Source: Rhynchospora pubera
Lineage: Eukaryota; Streptophyta; Magnoliopsida; Poales; Cyperaceae
Assembly (NCBI GenBank): GCA_028095005.1
Contig: CM051461.1
Span: 172,119,144 to 172,183,143 of the forward strand
DNA: 64,000 nt
Direction: 5' to 3'
Shown: positions 1-11,831 of the stretch, in pieces
Position numbering within the stretch: position 1 is the stretch's first letter
Layout of the letters: each line of letters begins with the position of its first letter
The notes under the pieces: model-generated
Seen by the model: the letters and a program-made list of their open reading frames with translations, nothing else
What the model was told of the DNA's origin: nothing
Databases searched by the model: none
Made by a program: the position numbers and the translations under genes

Positions 1-445
1 TCTACTTTTTTGACATTTGTCCATGCATCTTAGTAAATTGATAATCAAAATTATTATGACTTGAAAACACATAACCGAATGGAATACAATATTTGGTTAT
101 TGTAAAAATAATGTATGGCCAGAGGGGGCCACTCTGCTTGGCTGTTGCTATCCGGAAAGATGATAGTCTGCAATAATTTGTTGATTCAGCTGTGCATCAT
201 GAAATTGTGGACATTCCTACGTGAAACTTTCTGACAGTACAAATCTAGTTCACATTTTTCCAAGAAAGAAGGGTTAAAAAATAGTTTTTAATGATTTTCT
301 ATATGAGCTTTTTCCTTGTCAAATATAGTATGTATCCATCATCTTTCTAACTATTAACTTCAGTATTTAACTTACCAAGAAATAATGACTCTTTTAAATG
401 CATCATAAAAGTAGCATATTAATATTTTTTTTTCATTTTTTTAAG
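1..445 (+). other. intron 1 of Hsp70 copy 1 (3' part)
   Basis: This stretch is the tail of the single intron of the first Hsp70 copy. It ends in a T-rich tract and AG at 444-445, the same position as the acceptors of copies 2 and 3 (13424 and 22054). The text around 300-445 can be followed in the introns of copies 2 and 3, for example the shared run about transfer into a 'cttaccaagaaatag'-like segment. Exon 1 of this copy lies to the left of the window. Confidence 0.75.
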
Positions 446-2089
446 CTGTTAAGCGGTTGATGGGCAGACGCTTTTCTGATGTATCTGTCCAAAGTGACAT
501 GAAGCTCTGGTCTTACAAGGTAATTGACGGCGATGGAGACCGGCCCAACATCCTTGTCGATTATCAAGGTACACAGAAGCAATTTGCTGCTGAGGAGATA
601 TCTGCTATGATTCTTACAAAGATGAAGGAAGTGGCTGAGGCATTCCTTGGTAGCTCTATCAAAAATGCCGTGGTCACTGTTCCTGCGTATTTCAATGATG
701 CCCAGCGTCAGGCCACCAAAGACGCTGGCCTTATTGCAGGTCTCAATGTCATGCGCATAATGGATGAACCGACTGCTGCTGCTGTGGCTTATGGCTTCGA
801 TTCAAATGATGTTAGCTCTGCTGTGAAGAAGAATGTGCTTATATTTGACCTCGGTGGTGGTACTTTTGATGTTTCTTTGCTTAGTATTAGCTGTGGTGTG
901 ATTGAAGTAAAAACCACTGCAGGTGACACACACCTCGGAGGAGAGGATTTTGACAATCGCATGTTGAATCATTTTGTTGAAGAATTTAGAAGGAAGCAGA
1001 GGAAGGACATTAGCAGCAACCCTAGAGCTTTGAGGCGCCTTAAGACTGCAAGTGAACAGGCAAAGAGAATCCTTTCCACTAGTACTGAAACGGCTGTGCA
1101 CCTTGATTGTCTCTATGAGGGGATCGATTTCTATTCCGCTATTACTCGTGCACGGTTTGAGGAGTTAAACATTGATCTCTTCAAGAAATGCATTGAGACT
1201 GTGAAGAGGTGTCATGAAGATGCTGGCATAGACAAGAACGACATTGATGTGGTGGTTCTCGTAGGCGGTTCCACCAGGGATTCCAAAAGTTCAACAACTG
1301 CTGAAGGACTACTTTAGTGGTATGGATTTGTGTAGAAGCATCCACCCAGATGAAGCAGTGGCATATGGTGCTGCTGTACAGGCTGCTAAGCTTAGTGGTC
1401 AGGGTACTGAGGAGATCAAGAACTTGGTGCTTATTGATGTCACGCCACTTTCTATTGGCATTGAAGGGTTAGGTGATATCACAAATGTTGTCATTCCAAG
1501 GAACACGCCAATACCAGTACAGAAGAAGGTTGTGCGAAAAACAGTTGTAGATTTCCAATCAAATGTAACATTCAAAATTTACGAGGGGGAAAGGGTGAGG
1601 AGTGAGGATAATAATTTACTTGGCCAGTTTTCACTCTATGATATTCATCGTGCACCTAGAGGTGAAACCAAGTTCAATGTAACTTTTGAAATAGACATCA
1701 ACGGTATATTACATGTTTCTGCTGAGGAGCCCATTAGTGGCGGAAAGAAACAAATCACTTTGATCAACAGAGAAGGCAGGCTGAGCAAGGAGGAGATAGA
1801 TAGGATGGTGCATGAAGCAGAAAGGTATAGAATTGAGGATGATCAATTCAAAAAGAAGGTTTTGGCCAAGAACTCACTGGAAGATGAAGCATACAGCTTG
1901 AGAAGGTTGATGGAGGATGAAAAGGTCATTTCAAAGGTAGCAAGCGGATATTTGGAGTACACTGCAGGAGCTGTTGACAAAGTTATAAATTGGCTTAAAC
2001 ATGATGTGCCAAAGGATGTGTACGTGTATAATTCTAAGAAAAAGGAGCTTCAGGAGATGTGCTCCAAGCTCTCAGAAATGAGCCTATAG
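446..2089 (+). pseudogene. Hsp70 copy 1, exon 2, frameshifted
   Basis: Exon 2 of a cytosolic-type Hsp70 (ATP-dependent chaperone). Visible marks are the ATPase motif DLGGGTFDVSLL, the connecting motif DEPTAAAVAYGFD, the block THLGGEDFDNRM, and the substrate-binding half with EGERVRSEDNNLLGQF and GRLSKEEIDRMV. Frame is lost near 1275: the other copies read CCACCAGGATTCC, this one has CCAGGGATTCC, a one-G insertion. The first frame stops at 1317 and the second runs on from the GGSTRIP region to 2089. The second frame also ends early: where copies 2 and 3 read SEMSQ followed by about 11-15 residues, this copy reads SEMSL and stop (two substitutions, CAA to CTA and TAT to TAG). There is no EEVD tail. 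A sequencing error could mimic the one-base insertion, but the separate early stop argues for real decay. Confidence 0.88.
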
Positions 2090-5000
2090 GGTGCCATTTA
2101 CAATAACGCTGGTAGATCTCATAGAGGTGGAGAATCTCTAAATTTTGGCAAACCTAACGTTTGTGTGATTTTTTTCCTGCTTTTTTTTTTTTCTTTTTTG
2201 ACTAATGTTGTTGGGTTGAGAAGTAAAAAACTGTAATGCATATTAGCATGTTTGCACTAATGCGGTAACTACAATTTCGTAAACTATTATTTATTTTTTT
2301 TTTTTAAGAGTATGCAACTCCGTAAACTATGGTTGTTGTTGACCTGTTGTATCCAAACTGCATATGCTCCTTCCTTTTTGACAATTCTTTTTGTGGCATT
2401 TGCCGATGGTTTATGGGTCTTTAAGTTCATTTGTGACATTGAGCTTCGTCCTTCCAACATGTTGCTAATTGCTTCTCTTTTACTTCTCAAACTTTTAATC
2501 TAGTTAACTAATAAACTTCCCTAGTCTCTCCAGTCATCGAATGTGGCATTTGTAGTTTGGCACTGGAACATCGGGATTCTCTTCAATCCTCTCCAATTTA
2601 TAGTGACATCAAATTTATTTACTAATATTCGCAGAAATATTATGAGAATTTGAAAGGATAAAAGTACATATTTTGTTATCTTTTAGATATACTATGGGAT
2701 TTACATAAAATTAATGCTTCAGTTTTGATGGTACTGATTAGTGACAGAATAATTTTTAATTTAATCACATATAAACGAGGTGTATAGAGCCTTACATTTT
2801 AATTTTAATTTTTAATAGAAACTGGGGGTCAAGCCCCATCTTTCATCTTTCATTAATTAAATATAAAAAATTAAAAGTCTATTTTATAAAAAAAATTATT
2901 AAAAAATATGTTTATTTATCATTTAAAATAAAATTATAATCAAGATGGACAACAGTAGAGTTGACACAAAGTAGCAACTATAACCATAGTTAAATACTAA
3001 CTTGGTTCAATTGGTACCTGAGAATTAATCAACAGTAAGCCAGCATATATGAATATATATCCAGAGTTAATTTGAAGAAGACACTACACTCGGCATAGTG
3101 GCATTGTAGTTAGGAAAAATTTAAGGGTTAATTAACAGTAAGCCCGCATATATTAATGCAAATCCAAATACATACTTTTTAAAGAAGACGCTACACTTGT
3201 GGCATGGTAACCAGGTCAGAAAATTTCTAAGATCGCCAACAGCTCTCAAAATAAAAAATAATAATAAAATAATGAATAAAAATTGAAAGGAAACCGATGG
3301 CGGGTCGGATTGGGGGCAGCATATTGTGATTACGGATGCGACTCTTGCCAGATTTTCGTTCGATTTTTATGAAAGGAGGACAACGAAAAGAGGGCACCAA
3401 ACTAAAGAAATTAATATTTTTTTTTATTGATTAAGATGCGTGACTGCATCAGCGGTCTGCATTGACAAAATTATAATTGTTAAAAAAAAATTTTTGTTAA
3501 ATATTAATATAAATATAAACTAAAAGAGTCATACCAATCATTAACTAAATTAAGAAGTAAATATATTTTGAAATCTAAGATAGATATATTTAGAAATCTA
3601 AAGTATTTCAGATGTCTAACTTATAAAAAAAAGTCCTATAATTTTCGCTGATCGATCTATCTGAATTTATGTAAGAAGTTGCTTTTGGTAAATTTTATTT
3701 TGGCAAAAAATTTATGCTAAATTTATTACTAAATTTGAACTTACAATTTTAATGTTGATTGAACAGATATTTTTATTTCTATTTTGACAAGTTTAACGAA
3801 ATATATTGAATCATTCTTCTATATAAAACAACATAAGTTGCGACTTTCATGTCTAATAAGAATTGCATACAAAGAGAGCGCTTGACAAAATAAATTAGAA
3901 TTTTAATTGGAATATCCTGAAAAACCGGGTTAATTTATAGAAACGGATCTAAAATGATGCGCCACTCCGTTAAATCTACTTAGTAACCTCGCGCATTTAA
4001 TATGTGAGTTTTTTTATATTTGAAAAAAAAAAATATTACTACTATTTTTTTTCTCAATTGATGACCAATAACAAATGATGACGATGTCCAAAACAAGTGA
4101 AGTGATAAATGTTAATTATGTTCCGGTGAAAAGAATTGGTAAACTAAATATATCAGCATATTGATTGTATACTAATATATATATATATATATATTTTTGT
4201 GACCGGACTTGTCATTTATCTCCCTTTGATATTGCTTCACAATTCACATGCTATCTATTTCTCATATAATTCATTATGAAAATGATTCTGCAGTCCAACA
4301 ATAGTTTAATTTTCATTTAAAACTTATATGATGATTCACATCTAGCCATTAATCAAATCGGATTTAATCGATCAATGGTCCATAATATATAAAGTTAAAA
4401 CTAAATATTTACACTCTTTGGCTCCGTTTGGATGGGTGCAGGAATAAGAAAATAGCCTCTTTCTATTCCCAAATTTATTATAAACAATCCAAACTCTTCA
4501 CAAAGTTACACACTTTCTAATACTTCTTCCCTTATTCCTCTTATTCCCACACCATCCAAATTGGTACACTCTTATATTGGTATTTTTATAATTAGTAGTT
4601 ATAATCCAAATTGGAAAAAAAAATCGTATTCCAACCTAAAATCGAACACTAAGCCTTTGATCAACATAATTTTTATGCAGAATTTCATTTGATTAGAATT
4701 GATTTTACTGAATTTTATTGGATCTAATAATATATAGAAATTTCGATCAAATGAGATCAAATTTTTTTTCATTTTGATAAAAAAATTTAATAAAATTATG
4801 TGTTAAACAAAAAGTGACTCTAATCAGGGTCATAATCTAGATGCGGACATCGAATTCCTAATCCGCTTTCCATCGGACCCCTCTGCTTCCCATGAGAGCA
4901 CGTGTTTTCTTTTCTGTTTGGTTTTGGTGCGCTTTGTGGGTTGTGGCACAGCTGCTCCGTTTCCTGGCTTTACCATGCTAGTAATACTGGATAAAAATTA

Positions 5001-5121
5001 TAAAAATGTAGCTCGGTCACATTAGAACTTGGAAATTGATTACTGACAAATGTAGTTATGTCATCCATTATCATCGTTAAACAAAAAGTGAACATATAAA
5101 ATAGACAAGATTAACATATAT
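2090..5121. other. 3' flank of Hsp70 copy 1, intergenic
   Basis: No credible gene. Three stretches match the 3' flank of copy 3: about 2935-3360 with 25618-25870, 3875-3975 with 25949-26043, and 4847-4990 with 26098-26222. This makes it part of the duplicated Hsp70 unit. About 870 bp between 3975 and 4847 is absent from the copy 3 flank and includes a MITE at 4420. An internal partial repeat (about 3000-3110 and 3126-3230, both with 'aacagtaagcc.gcatata' and 'gaagac.ctacac') is also present. The short ORF at 2312-2503 has no family likeness. Confidence 0.6.
4420..4564. mobile_element. MITE, GGCTCCGTTTGGAT family (copy 1)
   Basis: The left end GGCTCCGTTTGGATGGGTG is intact. The right end is degenerate (CCATCCAAATTGG). 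The middle contains the family core AAACTCTTCACAAAGTTACA, shared with the elements at 16716, 31616, 44618 and 45248. A direct repeat TACACTCTT flanks it (4410-4418 and 4565-4573). That is longer than the 3-bp duplication seen at the other copies and may be chance or an older repeat. Non-coding, about 145 bp. Confidence 0.65.
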
Positions 5122-5131
5122 AACAATCAAA

Positions 5132-5350
5132 ATTTAGTAGTGCTTCCATTCAAAATTTACTCTATGACATTTTGTCTAAGACAAAACAATGACAAACTAT
5201 CATTGCTAAGTGATCTTGTACTTTAGTAGTGCTTTACTTTCTTTTTTCCTACTTTATTTTTAGGAGAATTACTTCTCCTTTGTTGTAATTACTTTTCTTT
5301 TCTCTTAATAAAATTTGCCCCTGGCCCTTTGCCAGCCGGCCCTCAAAAAA
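5132..5350 (+). mobile_element. 5'-truncated LINE (L1-type) 3' end
   Basis: A fragment of about 219 bp ends with a plant L1-like 3' tail (CTTAATAAAATTTGCCCCTGG, then GCC-rich bases and an A run). It is flanked by the 10-bp direct repeat AACAATCAAA at 5122-5131 and 5351-5360, as expected for target-primed reverse transcription. No reverse transcriptase remains. The class is inferred from tail structure and target duplication, not from coding sequence. Confidence 0.7.
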
Positions 5351-5662
5351 AACAATCAAAGTGAAGATTTACAAATAAATAAGTTTAATAAAAATAAATT
5401 AAATGTGCATATAAAAATCTGAACAAAGAGATGACAACAGTTATTTATTTGTAAGTGTTCATTTTGATCATCTATATATTTATCTTATCTGTTTTATGTG
5501 TTCACATTTATATCCAGCGATATAAAGAATGACAAAATTACAGTTATCATTTCTGTTAGAACTTACTTAGCCTCCTGGTCCAGCAGTTCAGCAGACGATG
5601 AGCCATATCAGGCCTTGGCCTCAAGGCGAAGTAGACAGACGGTCCAAATCAAACCACGCCAT

Positions 5663-5668
5663 TATAAA
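5663..5668 (+). promoter_or_regulatory. TATA box of Hsp70 copy 2
   Basis: TATAAA lies 95 bp upstream of the copy 2 ATG (5758), a normal plant spacing. I found no convincing heat-shock element (alternating GAA/TTC with 2-base gaps) in the 250 bp upstream, which fits a constitutive cognate-type gene. The promoter call rests on spacing only. Confidence 0.5.
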
Positions 5669-5851
5669 AGTTCAATTTAATAAAAAAATTCGGAATAAAC
5701 AAACTTCCATCTCCTTACCAACGCATCCTCCAACATCAAACATTAGCCAATTAGGCCATGGCTGAAAGAAGCACGAGTCCGGCGATCGGAATCGACCTCG
5801 GCACTACATACTCGTGTGTTGCGGTCTGGCATCATGACTCAGTGGAGATCA

Positions 5852-6280
5852 TGTTAGAGATTTGAAATATTAATTCATAATAATATTTCTGAAATTACTT
5901 AATAAGGATCACGTAATTCATACAAAATTAAATAAATCATAAGTTAGAACTTACAATTTTGTAGAGAAGACATCTTGATGCGGAAATTTGATCTTCTCCA
6001 ATTTCCCTTAGTCCAAAATGATGGTAGAAAATAATGGCGTTTTTCTGAAATTTCTTGTTTCTTTTTTTTTTTGGCGAAAATATGGGAAAAGGTGTCACTC
6101 TTAATAAAAATTTTCAGAATAAAAAACTAAGGTAATTGAAGGGATCAAATCAGAATAAATCTGGTCCATTGATTTTCCATCAAAATCAATGCACCCTTTA
6201 AATATATTTCATAAATGAACTTGGTTCAAATTAAATCATATAGGCCACTTAATAAATAATTAATATTATTAATTATAACA
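5852..6280 (-). repeat. 3' LTR of the copia element
   Basis: 429 bp, TG at its left edge and CA at its right edge. It is adjacent to the target repeat on the left and to the polypurine tract on the right. It is the complete copy of the LTR, and positions 5863-6280 align with 11832-12249. Confidence 0.88.
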
Positions 6281-6291
6281 TTCTCCCACTT
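6281..6291 (-). other. polypurine tract of the copia element
   Basis: On the - strand this reads AAGTGGGAGAA directly before the 3' LTR (TGTTATAATT). This is the usual position and composition of the second-strand primer of plant copia elements. Confidence 0.75.
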
Positions 6292-6606
6292 GGCCTATAA
6301 ATGTCATAATGAAACACAAATTCATAATTGGCCATTAAAAACATAAACCTTGTTCAGTTAGAAATACCAAACTAAACTAATATAATCAAAATAACTAAAC
6401 TGTTATTTGATCCCTATTAATTATAGAAATGGCATTCTTTCCAACATATGGTTAATTAAATTCATTCGATCCTCATAAGTATATTTGCTTATATAAATTA
6501 CATTAATGCGCAAACATAAGAAATAAGCAAACAATATAAATTCAGTCAATACATAAATGAAGCTTCAATACATAACTTAATAAATACATTATTGTTCATT
6601 ACAACA

Positions 6607-9600
6607 TCACAAGTCACTAACCAAACCCATGCCGGCTACATGCTCTTTGAAAAGAGTAGGTGGTAGTGCATTTGTTAGAGAATCAGCTAACATAGATCTT
6701 GTATTGATGTGTTGTATGACAATAACATTATCCTTAATTTTCTGTCTAACAACAAGATATTTGATGTCAATCCATTTAGTAGCACCGCTGGACTTGTTGT
6801 TTTTAGAGAAGAAAACAGCAGCCTCATTATCACAAAATAGCGTGAGTGGTCTTGCAATACTCTCAATTACTTGAAGTTCAGGTATGAAATTCTTCAACCA
6901 AACTGCTTGACCAGTAGCTTCAAAACACGCCACAAATTCTGCTTGCATAGTGGAAGATGCAACTAAGGACTGTTTGGCACTCTTCCATGAAATTGGTCCC
7001 CCTGCAAGCATGAATATGTATCCTGATATGGATTTCTTTGTGTCTACACATCCAGCAAAATCCGAATCAGAATAACCAATGACCTTAAGGTTATCGGACT
7101 TTCTGTAAGTAAGCATGTAGTCTTTAGTCCCTTGCAAATAGCGTAAGACTTTCTTAGCAGCTCGCCAATGATCCAAACCTGGATTTGATTGATATCGGCC
7201 AAGCATGCCAACTACAAATGCAATATCAGGACGTGTGCAAACTTGAGCATACATTAAGCTTCCAACAACCGAAGCATACTCATTCTTTTCCATTTGCTTA
7301 CGTTCTGATTCAGTTTTGGGACATTGAGCCTTGCTGAATTTGTCACCTTTGAAAATGGGAGCAACACTTGGAGAACAATTTTGCATATTGTAGCGCTTAA
7401 GTATTTTCTCGATATATGCCTTTTGTGATAAACCTAAGAGACCACGAGACCGATCAAGGTGGATTTCAATGCCTATGACATAAGAGGCTTCACCAAGATC
7501 TTTCATTTCAAATTTCTTTGAAAGAAAACGTTTTGTCTCGTACAACATGTCTAAATCACTGCTTGCTAACAAAATGTCATCCACATACAAAACAAGAATG
7601 ATAAATCTGCTCCCACTAACCTTGAGATATATGCATTGATCAAAAGTGTTTTCTTGAAATCCAAATTCTGTTATGACCTCATCAAACTTGAGATACCATT
7701 GTCTTGAAGCTTGCTTTAACCCATAAATTGATCGCTTCAACCGACAGCCCATATGTTCATTGCCTTTAACAACAAAACCTTCAGGTTGTTTCATGAAAAT
7801 TTCTTCATGCAAGTCACCATTAAGGAATGCGGTTTTCACGTCCATTTGATGCAACTCGAGATCATAATGAGCTACAAGAGCTAAAACAATTCTTAATGAA
7901 TCTTTCTTTGAGACAGGAGAAAAAGTATTATCATAATGTATACCTTCTTGTTGCGTAAAGCCTTTAGCAACCAGTCGGGCCTTGTATCTTTCGATGTTAC
8001 CATGAGAATCAGTTTTAGTTTTGTAAACCCATTTGCATCCTACGGGTTTAACACCTTTAGGTAACTCAACAAGGTCCCAAACATCATTTTGTTGCATTGA
8101 GTTCATCTCATCATTCATGGCTTCCAGCCATTGAGATGACTTATCACTTTTCATGGCGTCCTTGAAGGAGATAGGATCATCTCCATGACCTATATCGCCA
8201 CCTTCTTCAGTAAGATATACAATATAATCATCAGGTATTGCAGATTTTCGTTCTCTTTGCGACTTGCGTAAAGGTTCTTGTGGCAGCAATGGTACTTCTT
8301 CATTGTTAGGAACATTATTAATATTAGTACCTTCATTTAGTAATAATGGAGAAACAGAACTTGTAGCCTCTGAAATGACCGAAGTTGGAACATAAATTCG
8401 ATCTTCTTCATCGAGGTTTATAGTTCGTTTTTCATTACTCCCACTAATGTTGCCATTTTCAAAAAATACTGCATGTCTTGTCTCAACTATTCTAGTGGTA
8501 TGCGAGGGACAATAAAATCTAAAACCTTTGGATCTTTCTGGATATCCTATGAAAGAACAACTAACGGTTTTGGAATCCAGTTTCTTAATTTGTGGATTGT
8601 AGACTTTTGCTTCAGCAGGACAGCCCCACACACGTAAGTATCCTAGTTGTGGTTTTCTTCCAGTCCACAATTCATAAGGTGTTGCTGGAACAGATTTACT
8701 AGGAACTCGATTAAGAACATGTGTGGCTGTTTTTAAAGCCTCAGACCACAAAAATTCTGGTAAAGTGGTATTGCATATCATACTTCGTACCATATCCATT
8801 AATGTACGATTACGCCTTTCAGCTACTCCATTTTGCCGAGGATCACCCGGCATAGAGAATTGATGAATAATACTACTTTCTTGAAGAAACAAAGCAAATG
8901 GACCTGGACTTTGACCTAAGTCAGTGTGCTTACCATAATACTCACCGCCTCTATCTGATCGCACTACTTTAATTTTAAGATTATGTTGATTTTCAACTTC
9001 AGCCTTAAAAATCTTAAATTTGTCTAGTGCCTCAGATTTTTCAGAAATTAAGAACACATAAGCATAGCGTGAGTAATCATCAATAAAAGTAATGAATGAT
9101 TTGTGTCCGTTGAGACTCGGAGTGGGAAAAGGACCGCATATATCGGTATGAATTAATTCCAATAGTCCCCCACTTCGAGTGGCTCCTTTCTTATTTCCTT
9201 TAACAAATTTTCCCTTAACACATTCAATGCAATTTTCAAAATCAGAAAAATCCAATGTTGGGAGAATTTCATTTTTAATGAGACGTTGCATTCTATCTCT
9301 TGAAATATGACCCAATCTGCGATGCCATAATTTGGAAGAATATCCAACATCACGATTTCTCTTTGTGCCACGTTTATGATCAACACAATTAACATTCAGG
9401 GATAATAAAGAATCAGGAAAGGAAGAATCCAAACATAATTTATATAGATTGTCACATAATAATCCAGAACCAACAAACTTAGAGTTATGATATATTCTCA
9501 ACTCATTATTTCCAAACTGAAACATAAAACCACACGCATCAAGTCTAGAAACAGAAATTAAATTCCTAATCACACTAGGAATATAAACTACATCATGCAA

Positions 9601-10653
9601 ATAGAGAATAAAGCCACTCTTCAAGACTAAACGAAGAGTTCCTACGGCCTCCACTTCAGCCTCTAATCCATTGGCTACTTTAAGCTTCCTTTTTCCCTTT
9701 TCCAGCATCCTCACGGAAAGGAATCCCTGCAATGAGTTCGTAATGTGCACGGAGGCACCAGTGTCAACCCACCACGTATTTAAGGGAACATCAATTAAAA
9801 GAGACTCACAAATCATATAATTAAAATCATTACCCTTCTTGGCAAGCCACGCTCTGAACTTGGTACACTCCTTCCTTACGTGTCCAGGTTTCTTGCAGTG
9901 ATTGCACTTAAAAACACGTTTTGTACCAGATGTACTTGCTTTGTTAACACCAAGACCATCATCTTTCTTATTCTTTCCTTTACCATTGTTCTTTTTCTGT
10001 TTTGGACTTTCAATGGCAGCATGTGCAAAGTCAGGTTTTTCAGTCTTAAGCCTTTCTTCTTCTTCAACACACATGGCAATCAATTCGCTCATTTTCCACT
10101 TCTTTTTCTGCGTGTTGTAATTGATCTTGAAAGGACCAAACTGAGCAGGAAGAGAAGTCATAATGAAATGAACCAAAAATCCCTCAGAAATTGCCATGTC
10201 CATGCCATTTAATTTTGCGGCCATATCATTCATCATCATGATATGTTCACGTACACCGCTAGTCCCATTATACTTGGTAGTGAGCATTTTCATTATGAGA
10301 GCACTTGCATTAGCCTTTGATGTACTCTTAAACTGCTCCTCAACAGAGGCTAAAAATTCTTTAGCAGTAAAAAGTTCACCAGCAATATTCTTTTCAGGAA
10401 TGCCTCCCCGAATAGCCAAAGAAATGGTGCTTTTGATAATCATGAGAGACATGCGATTAGAACGCTCCCATTTTGCATAAGCAGTTTTTTCTTCATCTGC
10501 AGCATCATCCTTTGGTTTTTCAGGTTTATCCAAACGTAATGCTTGGTCTATTTCAAGAACACCAAGACCAATCTCAATTTGCTCTTTCCAAGTTGAAAAA
10601 TTAGTTCCATTCAATGGTGTTATTCCAGTGATTTGATTACTAATATTGCTCAA
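6607..10653 (-). CDS. copia gag-pol polyprotein
   Basis: A 1348-codon open frame coding the replication proteins of the element. In order: gag N-terminal part (about 1-240, with PLNGTNFSTWKEQI); zinc knuckle CNHCKKPGHVRKEC (about 249-262); aspartic protease WVDTGASVHIT (about 294); GAG-pre-integrase LWHRRLGH and CIEC (about 440-475); integrase with acidic residues in HTDICGPF, RSDRGGEY and QNGVAERRNR (about 503, 565, 610); reverse transcriptase with VKTAFLNGDL and YVDDILL (about 840-1080); RNase H with GYSDSDFAG and MQAEF (about 1195-1330). No stop or frameshift interrupts it. The first codon at 10651-10653 is TTG, not ATG. The next in-frame ATG is at about codon 68, so the true start codon may have been lost or lies elsewhere. 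The order PR-INT-RT-RH defines Ty1/copia. It is transcribed against the host gene. Confidence 0.93.
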   Translation of the reverse strand: MSNISNQITGITPLNGTNFSTWKEQIEIGLGVLEIDQALRLDKPEKPKDDAADEEKTAYAKWERSNRMSLMIIKSTISLAIRGGIPEKNIAGELFTAKEFLASVEEQFKSTSKANASALIMKMLTTKYNGTSGVREHIMMMNDMAAKLNGMDMAISEGFLVHFIMTSLPAQFGPFKINYNTQKKKWKMSELIAMCVEEEERLKTEKPDFAHAAIESPKQKKNNGKGKNKKDDGLGVNKASTSGTKRVFKCNHCKKPGHVRKECTKFRAWLAKKGNDFNYMICESLLIDVPLNTWWVDTGASVHITNSLQGFLSVRMLEKGKRKLKVANGLEAEVEAVGTLRLVLKSGFILYLHDVVYIPSVIRNLISVSRLDACGFMFQFGNNELRIYHNSKFVGSGLLCDNLYKLCLDSSFPDSLLSLNVNCVDHKRGTKRNRDVGYSSKLWHRRLGHISRDRMQRLIKNEILPTLDFSDFENCIECVKGKFVKGNKKGATRSGGLLELIHTDICGPFPTPSLNGHKSFITFIDDYSRYAYVFLISEKSEALDKFKIFKAEVENQHNLKIKVVRSDRGGEYYGKHTDLGQSPGPFALFLQESSIIHQFSMPGDPRQNGVAERRNRTLMDMVRSMICNTTLPEFLWSEALKTATHVLNRVPSKSVPATPYELWTGRKPQLGYLRVWGCPAEAKVYNPQIKKLDSKTVSCSFIGYPERSKGFRFYCPSHTTRIVETRHAVFFENGNISGSNEKRTINLDEEDRIYVPTSVISEATSSVSPLLLNEGTNINNVPNNEEVPLLPQEPLRKSQRERKSAIPDDYIVYLTEEGGDIGHGDDPISFKDAMKSDKSSQWLEAMNDEMNSMQQNDVWDLVELPKGVKPVGCKWVYKTKTDSHGNIERYKARLVAKGFTQQEGIHYDNTFSPVSKKDSLRIVLALVAHYDLELHQMDVKTAFLNGDLHEEIFMKQPEGFVVKGNEHMGCRLKRSIYGLKQASRQWYLKFDEVITEFGFQENTFDQCIYLKVSGSRFIILVLYVDDILLASSDLDMLYETKRFLSKKFEMKDLGEASYVIGIEIHLDRSRGLLGLSQKAYIEKILKRYNMQNCSPSVAPIFKGDKFSKAQCPKTESERKQMEKNEYASVVGSLMYAQVCTRPDIAFVVGMLGRYQSNPGLDHWRAAKKVLRYLQGTKDYMLTYRKSDNLKVIGYSDSDFAGCVDTKKSISGYIFMLAGGPISWKSAKQSLVASSTMQAEFVACFEATGQAVWLKNFIPELQVIESIARPLTLFCDNEAAVFFSKNNKSSGATKWIDIKYLVVRQKIKDNVIVIQHINTRSMLADSLTNALPPTLFKEHVAGMGLVSDL

Positions 10654-11831
10654 TGTTGCAAATTCATGACAAATAAAATGCTTACTATTAACTAAAATCC
10701 ACAGACATATAAAATTAAATAAATTAGATCAACTATAATTAGGGGACTAATAATTAATTAATCTGAAATAATAAAACGCCAATTAATATTTCAGGTTTAA
10801 TAGTTGATCCACTAAAATCAATTCATATCACCGTTGGGCAGAAATAAATTGAAACATAAGACAAAAATTCATTTAATAAATTATACTTGACAATTAAAGT
10901 TGTTAAAATTGACACTTATAATTTATTAAATGTAAAACATAAGCGTAATACAATAGACATAATGTAAAACATAGTTTCCTTTAATAAAATGGTATTATCA
11001 ATTAAAGTTTTTCAAATTGATAACGACCATATATTAAAAGTAAATTTATATGACAATAAATTATATATAATAAACTTCCGTTGGGCCGCTAAAATATATA
11101 AAATCATATCATATAAAATTATCGGGTACAGGTCCATGGGAAATAGAGAAAAGAAAATATAATACGTAACATTTATATTAAATTCCATGTACTGAGAAAT
11201 CAAGTGAAATTATCATTGAACAAAATAATAATCTTTTTCTAATAATCTCAAAGACCAAAATAAATGCATGTGATGCGTTAAGCAATAATCTTTCTATAAT
11301 TAGCAATAGATGTCAAAAATAACTTGTGGGGACCCGTGAAAGAGACACCATGTACATACAAGAGATAAATACAAGGATTCTATACAATTTAGGAATAAGT
11401 TTATCCGTCCTTCATTAATCCCGACCAAGTAAGAGAATTTTCGGAAGAATTCGTCCAACTTCGCGAAAAGTTGCCAAAATTAAAGGCTCTGATAGGGTTT
11501 GGACAGAAAAAGTATTGTACAGATTTGTATACAATCAAGAATAGAAGATTTTTCCATTTGAGCGTACATGTGACAGGGAAGAAAGTGTGCAACCCATTAG
11601 ATAAACCAAGAATTATACGGAACTCCAAGATGCACACAGAAGTTAGAATTAATTGGAAATTTTACTAAAATTCCATCAAATACAGATTTAAATACTGATT
11701 TAAATACGAAAATATTAGTAAAAATTCCATCAAATATTGATTCGGAAATTATCATTAATTACTGATTTAAATACGAAAAATACTATTAAATTCAGTAATT
11801 GAATCCGAAAAAAATTTATAAGAATTTTATA
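10654..11831 (-). other. leader of the copia element, primer site missing
   Basis: AT-rich non-coding leader between the 5' LTR and gag-pol. A tRNA-iMet primer site (TGGTATCAGAGC) should adjoin the 5' LTR but is not present there. The only resemblance is GGCTCTGATA at about 11485 on the + strand, some 340 bp away. The block at about 11667-11800 is made of repeated pieces such as ATTCCATCAAATA and GATTTAAATACGAAAA. The ORFs at 11401-11668 look like chance. Confidence 0.55.

Noticed and set aside
5498..5757. Heat-shock elements in the Hsp70 copy 2 promoter
   Set aside because: TTC and GAA words occur but not with the 2-base gaps and three-fold alternation required.
9153..10480. Several ORFs on both strands inside the copia element
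   Set aside because: Shadows of the gag-pol frame.
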